Part shown: positions 55,596-64,000 of the stretch, one piece after another | Position numbering within the stretch: the first letter of the stretch is position 1 | How the letters are laid out: every line of letters begins with the position of its first letter | NCBI GenBank assembly: GCA_008694505.1 | Contig: VZDJ01007747.1 | Coordinates: 7,906,399-7,970,398, forward strand | Origin: Cyanoderma ruficeps | Taxonomy: Eukaryota > Chordata > Aves > Passeriformes > Timaliidae | Length of the DNA: 64,000 nucleotides | Direction of reading: 5' to 3' | Program-made: the position numbers and the translations under genes | Notes under the pieces: generated by a model | Seen by the model: only the letters and a program-made list of their open reading frames with translations | Databases searched by the model: none | Told to the model about the DNA's origin: nothing

Positions 55596-58500
55596 CTTAC
55601 ATGAACTACATACAATACTACGATGGTACCTATTCATATGAGCCATCTGTAAACAGGACCAACCATTTTGCATTCTAGGATATTTTTATCAGCTTCAATA
55701 TAGCAAAATGCTTTTGAATTTAACACTCTCCAAACAAATTAATCAGACAGGTTGCACGGCATTTTATGTGTATATCAGCCTGGTGAAATGTATCAACGCA
55801 GAACATATTAGAACTGTAAAGAAACCTTTCATATGTGCCCAAAAAGGCTGAATTTAAAGTAAACCTTTCATGGAGACAATGTGAGACTTTCTGTTATGTT
55901 TGTGAACTGAAAAAACCACAGATGGTAGACCATAAAAATTACTATTGTTACAAATCATAAGTTATAAACTATTTCCAATATCAATCGAATGAGGCTCTGC
56001 AAATAAACTTATTTGAATACACACAAATGCTTTTCAAAGGTATAAAAGCTCCTTTCCTAGTGCTACTTTTTTTTTGTCTGAATACACAAACACTATCAGC
56101 ATGTCTTAAAATATTTGATATCATCATTATTCAGAAATACCATGTTTGCTAAATAAGGTTAGCCTTAGTACCAAGTCTTATTTAAAAGGGCTTCATATTA
56201 GCCATAAGGGGTGTAGAGAAGGATGGTCAAAGGGACTCTTTATTTACCAAGAGGGTACAAAGCTATTTATAAGACCAGAGCTGATCTGTAAAGGTGGATG
56301 ACATTCTAGGACTAAGAAAACGCACCAACCGCATAAGAAACAGTGAAACTCGTTTCTTACCTCCATTTAAATATATATATCTTGTGAATTTTGTTTGTTT
56401 TTTCCCTTTTTGAAAGAAAATTACTGTCTATAAACTTTGAATGTTGCACATAGGAACATTCTGACTGTCACTTAATTCTGTGTTTTTTAAAAGACAAACT
56501 ACATAACTGTATTTTATACAGAATCCCAATTATGGCTCTGCCTGAATCATCTGCTGAGGATCTGGGTACATGTCTGCCAGAGTGGGCTACTGATAAAGAA
56601 GAGGAGCCTGATTTTGTCTTTGGAACTCTCAGACAAAGCTTCCTTTGCTATGCTGGCTCTATTTAAAAAGTAGCTGCCGAATTAATCAAATTCCTAAAGT
56701 AAACAAAGTACTAATTAGTGTAAAGCATATGTTAGATTGTCCTTGACATGTGACAAACATTTAAATAATTTAATAAACATACACCGTTAATTACAGAAGC
56801 TGATGAAAAAGGGAATGCAAACTTACTTGCTTTTCTAGCATTTATAATAAAGTTAGCATTAGACATATAATAAAATATAGTTAAAATGTAGAGATCAGTT
56901 TCGTGTTCATTACTTTTATGGCTAATTCTGCAGTAGGGGTACTATATCGATAATAATAATAATATCATTTTTATTAAAGAAAATATTTCATTAAGAGAGG
57001 TACCAGAATAGTTGTTATTGTTAAAGCATATACAATCTATAGCAGCTGAATTAACAATATATTCACTTAAATTAATACAACAACTTTAAATACAAGAAAT
57101 CTGAATTACAAATTTACAGAAACTTTTCATTCATGGGTGAAATAGCAGCATGGTCACAGCCAGGGAGTACAAGCACACATACTGCACAAAGCAATCTGGT
57201 AAACTATTCTCTGACCCAATTTGATCACTGACATTAGGCTGAGCATTTGTGTTTCAAAGAAGTTTTACAGAATCAGACTTCATCAGACTCTTAGCAACTG
57301 CAGTACAATTGCAATTTAAACTAAAAATGCATGCAAAGCAGAAGCAGTGGCATTTACATTTGTAAAGCTGTTCTGTTAGGCAGCAGTAAGCAAGGCCTTG
57401 CTTACTATGGTAAGGAAGAAAGAATGTGCAAAAAGTGAACCATTTTCCTCTTGCTCTCGTCAGAACATTATTTACTGCAGAAAACCTTTTAGTTTAATGT
57501 TTGCAGCAGGATTCTTGAACTGGTATTCTGCATACACAGCCCAGTCTTCTTAGAGATTGCCACCATTTATAGAAGCAAATTCTGAGAAAATAATATGCCA
57601 CAGGTTGTTCTGGTATCGATTAAGGCATCACATGAATGTAAGATTGTGTGAAGGAAACAAGATGTGAAGCAAGGTTGCTAGGCAAAAATAAGGTAATATA
57701 TAAAGCTGTTGAAGCTTTCAGAATTAATGGTGTTCCCAGGAATATTACTAAATATTACAGCCTTAAGAGTAAGCCTTACAGGCCTGTGGAGGAAACATGA
57801 TGAAGTCTTGAATTCATGAATCTATATGAAAGCAACCCAACAGTACCTGGGGAACCTGGATACAAAAGTGAAATGATTGTCATTAAAACCAAAAGCAAAC
57901 CAAGAAAAGCCTACCTACAGAGGCAGAAAGCATAAACTGTGAAATACACTGATTTGGTTCTTGGTTTGCTGATTTCTGTCCCTGAGGAACATTAAGAATA
58001 ATCATGGCGGACCCAGGAAGGTGAGTTTGAAGTAGTTGTTCCTCTCTGCATGCAGATTGCAGTCTCTTAATAGCAAAGGGGAAGCAGAGAAGAAATACAG
58101 ATATGAAAAAGTTCAACATCATCTTGTCTATGTCTACATACTCTGAAGGAAAACTACCTCTAGACCAGGCTTCAACGAAGTGTGTAATTTCTATGGATAA
58201 AAAGTGGACAGAAGAAGTTCTACACAAAGATCCACAGGTTTTTCTATTTAGGCCTGTGTGATGTAAAAGCAAATAACCTAGATGATTGCAAGGGCATATG
58301 TTATTCTTAAAGGCAGTCTTGGATCCTGTAAAGCAGAGCAGACAAAGCCTTTGCCCTCAAGGTGAAACAGCTCTGAACTAAAGCTACTGTCTAAATCCTC
58401 CTGTTTCTTCAGTACCAGCTGAACTGAAGCAGCTTCCTACCAGTGACACACTAACACTGTTTACACAAATGCATGCACCGTGTACTGCATTCTAGGAAAT

Positions 58501-58802
58501 AACGTTTCTTTTTTAAGAGAGGCAGAGTCAGTCAGGTTAGTACATTTTCAAAGCAAAACACCTTCTGGTAGGATTGTTCATGATCCATATAAACACATTT
58601 CCAAAAAAATGCAGCCTAATATAAAAAGACCTGTGTGCAGCAGGCTGCAGGCAGCTCCCAAGACAAATAAGCAGACAAAAGGGCCTATAAGCCCTGATTA
58701 CTCTTGCAGTTGAAAGGCAGCTGAGTAGTAGTTCATGGCTTTGCCTTTAATTTCAAGGATTCTAAGTTGCTGCGGTTTAGTAGTACTGTAAAATTTTCTT
58801 CC

Positions 58803-58860
58803 TTTTTTTTGGGGGGGGGTGTTTGTTTGTTTGTGGGGTTTTTTGGGTTTTTTTGTTTCC
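58803..58860 (+). repeat. T8-G9 junction and GT-rich low-complexity tract
   Basis: Eight T are followed by nine G (58811-58819), then a TGTTTGTTTGT stretch, GGGG (58835-58838) and GGG (58845-58847) separated by T runs. The G runs sit on the plus strand, opposite to the FSTL5 sense strand, and could form a G-quadruplex in principle. Confidence 0.8.
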
Positions 58861-59758
58861 AATGTAAGACCTTGTCCAAGAGGAATCCTAATGATGCTAC
58901 AGGCCCAATGAAACTGTTGTGAAAGGTCAAATATATATTCCTTCATTTTACTGAAGCAGAGAAAGGCCTGTTTTCCAAATCTTGTCAATTTTCCACAATT
59001 AAAATAAAAAAATCCAATAAAATCTATATGCTGATTTAAGGAATTATTCTTCCATTGGCTGTTACCCTTCTATCCATACACCACATTATCATCAATTGTA
59101 CTAGAACTGGTCACAGTTCCGTGCTGAATGGGAAAAAAAATCCCAACAGAACATGCACAGAAGGTTACTCTGCATGGATTTCCTAGGCAGCTCACTCTTA
59201 CAGAAATACAGTATAACTATAGCTTCTTTTATATGGTGTCTTCATACTTTGTTTTTTGATGACAGACCAAATACATTCAGAATTTATAGGCAGTTTCACA
59301 GCACATGACAGAAAAACGTTCCACCAACTTTATACTGCTGTGCAGCATTGCTGCTTTTATAACGCTTCAAGCATTAAGATCCTTAATGCGTGGTTTAAGC
59401 GGCAGCAGAAGTGTATACTTTTACATTAAAACATGTACTACTATGAACAAAACCACTTATATACTGAAGATTTTACAAGTCAATTTATGTAGCTAAATCC
59501 AGACTACAGCTCCCCCTTGTTAAGTAGGAGGAGCTACATAAATAATGACTTCACAGAAGTAATTACTACTATTTGAGCATATGTAGCATTAAACTTTATA
59601 TGCTCAGACACTCAGTGTACTATTACTTTCCCATGCATAGACACCATAAGATATAGTTTCTTCAAGCCTACCAAGAAAGAGATGCAATAACAAAGGACAG
59701 TCAGTGAGGTGCTGCAGATGAATATACTTATCTGATATAGTCAGAATAATATTAAGTG

Positions 59759-59774
59759 TATATATATATATATT
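59759..59774. repeat. (TA)n microsatellite
   Basis: An uninterrupted TA run followed by TTTATTTT. Confidence 0.7.
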
Positions 59775-59900
59775 TATTTTGCAATTATCCGAAAATAGTC
59801 TAGATTTGAATAGGCAAAGAAGGGGGAAATACATCTCCAAGAAGCAACACTTTAGCATTTTAAATTATCTCTGGAGATTCTAGGACACAGTATCTTCAAT

Positions 59901-59960
59901 TAAAAAAAAAACAAAAACCTAGAAAACAACAACCAAAAAAATAACAACAACCAAAAAACC
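59901..59960 (+). repeat. A-rich (CAA)n low-complexity tract
   Basis: A10 followed by repeated ACAA/CCAAAAAA units. No recognisable retroelement body is adjacent. Confidence 0.75.
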
Positions 59961-61900
59961 CACAAGCTACTACACATGTACCTTAGCCACAGAATTCCCA
60001 ATGAATTAATGGAAGTTATTTGCCTAAAATCTCTATCTCTTTGTTTTTCTTCTTAAATTTCAGAGGTGGTTTTAAGTGCAATTTTCTAAGACCACATAAT
60101 GTATTTTGCTTTTTTTATTATTCGGTCTGTCTGAGGCTCATTCAGATCTTATTTTTCTTCTTGGTAAATTTTTGTACAGATAGAGGAAAATCTACAGGAA
60201 GAATGACTATTAGGGAGCACAGACAGGACAGCATAAAAATCACCTTCCTACAAAACAGGAATGCAAGCAATATTTAGACTGCATTAAGACATAATTATGG
60301 GTAAAACTGTAGTATATCTACCAGTATTGACTAAAACTAGTATGGTGAGACATCGCTATGTTACAAACAGGTTGTTTCTACCATTCATCTTGTAAGGGCA
60401 GATAAGGTAGTGTAGCAAAGCAAAAGAGAAGTTCATGATATGAATATTAATCAATTGCAGCTGCCCTTTTGTAAAGTATTCTACTCTATGTTTGAGGAAT
60501 ACATTCATTTAAACCAGAGATTTGATGAAAGGTTATATCATATTACCTACCGTGTGACATTTAAGAAACTAGAAAGTAAAATTAGGATCATAATTTCTTC
60601 TACTGAATCTTAGAAAATTCAGGATTAACTCAGTATTTCATCGGTGAATTTCAACTTATTTTTCAAAATTAATTATAAAGTGCAGCTATATACTCTGCAG
60701 ATATACTAACAACTTGTTACAGCTTTCCTACTGTGCAGTAGGCAATGTACTGTAAAGACTTTTAGTTATTGTCTCTTGGCATTCATGTTGGAAACAATTA
60801 GCTTAAAAAAAAAGTTTGCAAAGAGCTGAAATAACAATCTAATAAATAGCTGAAGTTCTAATTTAATTGATAATACTGTATTTTTAATTACAGTTCCTTT
60901 ACATATATATATACATGACATCTATTTTTCTTCTGTCTTAGACTGATACAAGTAAACTAAAATAAAACAGGGTTTGATATGAATAATAAACTTCAAATAA
61001 TGTCTTGCAAACATTTCCTTGTGGCAAACCAATGAGTTTGAACTTACTCCATCTAATGATGGAACAGGTCCCAAGAAGCAGTCACTGGCAAAACAAGACA
61101 GATGTATCCAAATGATAAGCTCTGATCTTTACTAACTGCTAATAATAAACCATCAAAAGAAATTTTTGAAAATACAAAGGTATAGAAAACATTTGAAGAT
61201 TCAGTAATTTCTTTGAAAGGCATGCTTTACTCATGCCTTAAAGTAGGAATGAAAGAACAATGAAATAAATAGGTGAGCTTTTTATGGAAAGTCAGACTGA
61301 CCAATGCAATGGTTTCTCAGACCTATAAAAATACAACTAACCATCTGTTGCAGTGGGATTAGTCCTTTAGAATTTTGGGGATCAGCTTATTGCAATGCAG
61401 TAGGTACTATTAATTTCAGAATTGTAGCATCAAACTATGCAATACCAAATAATGACACATACAGCAACAAGTTGAATAAATTCTACCAAGACGATGTAAT
61501 ATTAGTGCTTTATGACTTGCATTGATGTACAACAATAATCCTCAGGTAACAGTAATAGAAAGCAATGGCATTTCCATGAAACATTAGTGGAATAAAAATT
61601 CCACTGATGCCTCAAGAGAGTAATAGGCTTTACTTGTCCCTAGAAAATAGAGCTGAATTATAGGCTGCTTATTCCAGGTTGCATAACCAGAGTTACAAGC
61701 CATACATGAAACAAATTAATAATAATTTTTGTTTGCTTTGTTTTCATTGGAAGAAGGGGCACAGAATAAGCTTGTTAGAGTTTTCTTACTTCAAATACTA
61801 GTTTGTTAGAATGCATTAGGCAGGCAAATTCAATTCCATAAAGTTGTTTGATAGAACTGACCATGAACATTAAGCAGATGCTATTAATATTATGCAATGT

Positions 61901-61936
61901 TATAAAAATATTTATTGCTATAAAAATATTTATTGC
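61901..61936. repeat. Exact tandem duplication of an 18-bp unit
   Basis: Two perfect adjacent copies of TATAAAAATATTTATTGC. Confidence 0.9.
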
Positions 61937-62109
61937 TATTAAACTTAGTTCACATAAATGTACTGTTCATACACTGCATAATTTATACAGTGTTCATTTA
62001 TATAAAAAGTATAAATGCAGTTGAGCAGAGTTAACGAAGTACATTAAATGAAAACTTAAAAACTACAAAAAACTAAAAAGTGAAAGAAAAACGTCTTACT
62101 CATCTCTCA

Positions 62110-62345
62110 CATCTCACAAGACCTCGCCTCCAGTACAGTGTTCAGCTCTGGGATCCCCAGCATAGGTACATGGACCTGCTGGAGTGAGTTCAGGGGAGGG
62201 CTACAAGGATGCTCAGAGGACTGAAGCACCTGTCCTAAGAAGACAGGCTGAGAGACTCGGGGTTCTTCAGCCCCCAGAGGGGAAGGCAGGGGGTTGCTTT
62301 TCTTTAAGATACATTCAAGGCCAAACCATTCTATGATTCTGTGAG
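62110..62345 (+). mobile_element. CR1 LINE 3' fragment with internal deletion
   Basis: The plus strand begins with the conserved CR1 ORF2 segment (CCTCCAGTACAGTGTTCAGC, then GGACCTGCTGGAG, GGAGGGCTACAAGGATGCTC, GAAGACAGGCTGAGAGACT, GGTTCTTCAGCCCCCAGAGG). It then jumps from the GAAGGCAG region to ACATTCAAGGCC and the terminal CCATTCTATGATTCTGTGAG. The part normally between these blocks is missing, so the copy carries a large internal deletion. It is non-functional. Confidence 0.88.
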
Positions 62346-63837
62346 CAACTTTAATGAAGTCAAATAGCAGCACTTTTGTATTAGTAAAATGTGGGAGAGC
62401 TTTGTCTTGAATGTTGTTTTACACATTAAGCTTCCATGTTCTTAATGCTATGGTTATTTAACTGTAGTTGTATCAATGTATAACAATATGAAAAAAGATG
62501 TAATTAGACATCTTTTCATTAGGCTGCTGTTAAGCTCTCCATTTTTTTTTTGTGTCAGGCCTAGGCACACATAACAAAACCTTCAATATTTTCAATAGGT
62601 ATCCTATACTTTAGCCTCATTTTTTTGAAAGGAGGCCGGGGGTTTTTGTTGTTACTAATGCTGCTGTTTGAGTTTTCTTCATAATGGAAAAAAAACCCCT
62701 GAAACTGAGAGACGTCACATTCCTTTAGCTCATGGTTGAAGGGGTTTGAGTATTCTGATGGATGTAGTGTTCTTGTCTGGTATGATTAACCATGGAATCA
62801 CTTATTAGGAACAAATACAATGCCCTGAGCTGGACTACTTACATGCACCCACCAGCAATTATAAAAGAGAAAAAAATAACATGTCATAACAACTACTGTG
62901 ATCTAGCAGTCACCTTACCCAAAACTGAAGGCATTTTAAGGTAAGCATAGCCTATTTCCGTAAGTTGACAAGGTAAGAGAACTTTCTTACTGCTGTTTTG
63001 CTTTATAAACAATGGAGATGAAATCACAGAGCATTTCAGTTAAAAAATTCTCAAAATGAAAGGCTGCTGAAGAAAGCCACGTCAAATACGTCTAAACCCA
63101 ATACACATAAAAACAGCACAATGCTTCTTACCATGCCTCCTTTAAAAGATTTCAAATGAAAAAAATTAAACTGATCAGGCTAATAAATGCTAATAAATTG
63201 CTTAGATATTGTGATGGCAAATATTTGCACTGCAAGATTCATGGAAAAGCCATGGTACACAGGAAGTACAGATGGGTTGTTTAACCTGGCATAAAACATA
63301 ACAGTAACATAAAATAAGAACATTGGCTACTGTAAAAGAAAAAAAATAAAAAATGTACAGTAAGTACTATTTCATTAAATATGGTTTTATCTAAAAAATA
63401 CCAACTTGTGCTCCCACTGCACATCACACGCTAAGTAAAATTATCACAGTTCAAAATGACAACTAAAAACATAGTTAGAAAAAAGTAAGCAATGAAGAAG
63501 AAAGAGTTTAAAACACTGATATAGTTTCCCAGTCCTAAAAGGAGATAATTTATTCTGAACTTGTTTTTCTACCACACAAAATATAGGAATAAAAGTATTA
63601 AGTATGTTTTAAAATATGGCTATTGAAAAGAAACATTGATGCAAAATTTAATATTTAGCCAATCTAACAGGGGCCAATTCAATAGGAATCTAATAAGGCA
63701 CAAATATCATGACTTGATTTTATACTAAACCCCAGTGTGAGAAAGAGTTTTCTTTCTTTCTTTTATGGCTGTATACCAGTGCTACATTTCCTCAGTTGGG
63801 AATACATCACTGTGTACTAATGTTTAAAACAGTAGTA

Positions 63838-64000
63838 GGTTGATCCTGGCTGGATGGCAGCACCCACCAAAGCTACTCTATCACTGCCCTCCACAAGTGG
63901 ACAGGAGGGAGAAAATATAATGAAAGGTTCATGAGTTAAGGACTCATGAATTTGCCAAATAATGGCACAGGCAAAACAGATTAGAATTAGAGATAGTAAC
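63838..64000 (-). mobile_element. Retroviral LTR fragment, runs off the window
   Basis: The plus strand reads like the reverse complement of a common avian ERV LTR 3' end: GGTTGATCCTGGCTGGATGG, then CACCCACCAAAGC, CTCTATCACTGCCCTCCACA, GGACAGGAGGGAGAAAATAT, and GGCAAAACAGATTAG. It is related in its terminal words to the minus LTR at 17.9 kb but is a different subfamily. It continues past base 64000, so it is unknown whether an internal region follows. Confidence 0.7.

Larger units (their letters stand above)
52683..64000 (-). other. FSTL5: FSTL5 intron upstream of the 34-nt exon, partial
   Basis: This is the intron preceding the small exon in gene orientation; it ends with a T-rich tract and TTGCAG at 52683 and runs beyond base 64000. 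I searched the minus strand for a phase-0 exon ending in a basic linker just before a GT donor and found none, so the signal-peptide exon is probably outside. The contents are an old CR1 at 52.9 kb, a poly-G/T tract at 58.8 kb, an A-rich tract at 59.9 kb, a deleted CR1 at 62.1-62.3 kb and an LTR fragment at the end. The remainder is AT-rich without recognisable features. Confidence 0.8.

Noticed and set aside
58004..58026. ATGGCGGACCCAGGAAG followed by GTGAGT on the plus strand, resembling a first coding exon with a donor
   Set aside because: There is no CpG-rich promoter context and no identifiable acceptor or downstream exon; a single ATG plus donor is expected by chance.
57883..58272. 129-codon minus-strand frame containing a hydrophobic signal-peptide-like stretch after an internal MM
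   Set aside because: It does not resemble the FSTL5 N-terminus, has no suitable donor or phase to join the small exon, and its remaining residues look random.
58733..58988. Minus-strand frames ending near a possible GT donor at 58873, considered as an upstream FSTL5 exon
   Set aside because: The sequence does not match the expected linker, and the frame runs through the poly-G/T tract.
63400..63440. Minus-strand segment ending in CACAA before GT, considered as the exon preceding the small exon
   Set aside because: The donor (GTTGG) is poor and the codons do not match the expected basic linker.

Overview
The window looks like avian nuclear DNA. It is AT-rich and gene-poor. Its recognisable repeats are CR1-type LINE fragments and two families of avian-type endogenous retroviral LTRs. 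I see no prokaryotic signals: no operons, no ribosome binding sites, no CRISPR array. I see no tRNA or rRNA gene.

Only one gene can be supported: FSTL5 (follistatin-like 5), on the minus strand and represented by two internal coding exons. A 34-nt exon at 52649-52682 encodes part of the N-terminal linker. A 249-nt exon at 9683-9931 encodes the ten-cysteine follistatin/Kazal module. Both have consensus AG/GT splice borders. The small exon ends in phase 1 and the larger one begins in phase 1, so they join directly across an intron of about 42.7 kb (9932-52648). The larger exon also ends in phase 1. No start codon or stop codon of the gene lies in the window. The signal-peptide exon should be beyond base 64000 on this strand, and the EF-hand, Ig-like and C-terminal exons below base 1.

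Layout. 1-9682 is part of the intron after the Kazal exon, with a perfect-looking 24-bp-arm hairpin near 1.15 kb and a CR1 3'-end fragment near 2.6 kb. 9932-52648 is the long intron. It holds a CR1 fragment near 10.3 kb, two GC-richer patches at 15.0-15.4 and 16.0-16.5 kb, a composite of two oppositely oriented LTRs with a short retroviral internal remnant at 17.9-18.7 kb, and a 1-kb CR1 reverse-transcriptase remnant at 22.7-23.7 kb. The rest is mostly featureless AT-rich DNA with short microsatellites. 52683-64000 is part of the upstream intron, with an old CR1 at 52.9 kb, an internally deleted CR1 at 62.1-62.3 kb, and an LTR running off the end at 63.8 kb.

Many open frames of 60-139 codons occur, but they lack recognisable domains and fit chance frames in intronic DNA. 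I found no evidence of a novel biological system. The most checkable points are the small frame-shifting exon with its tandem CAGCAG acceptor, the long hairpin, the composite LTR, and a few intronic stretches that could be conserved regulatory elements.
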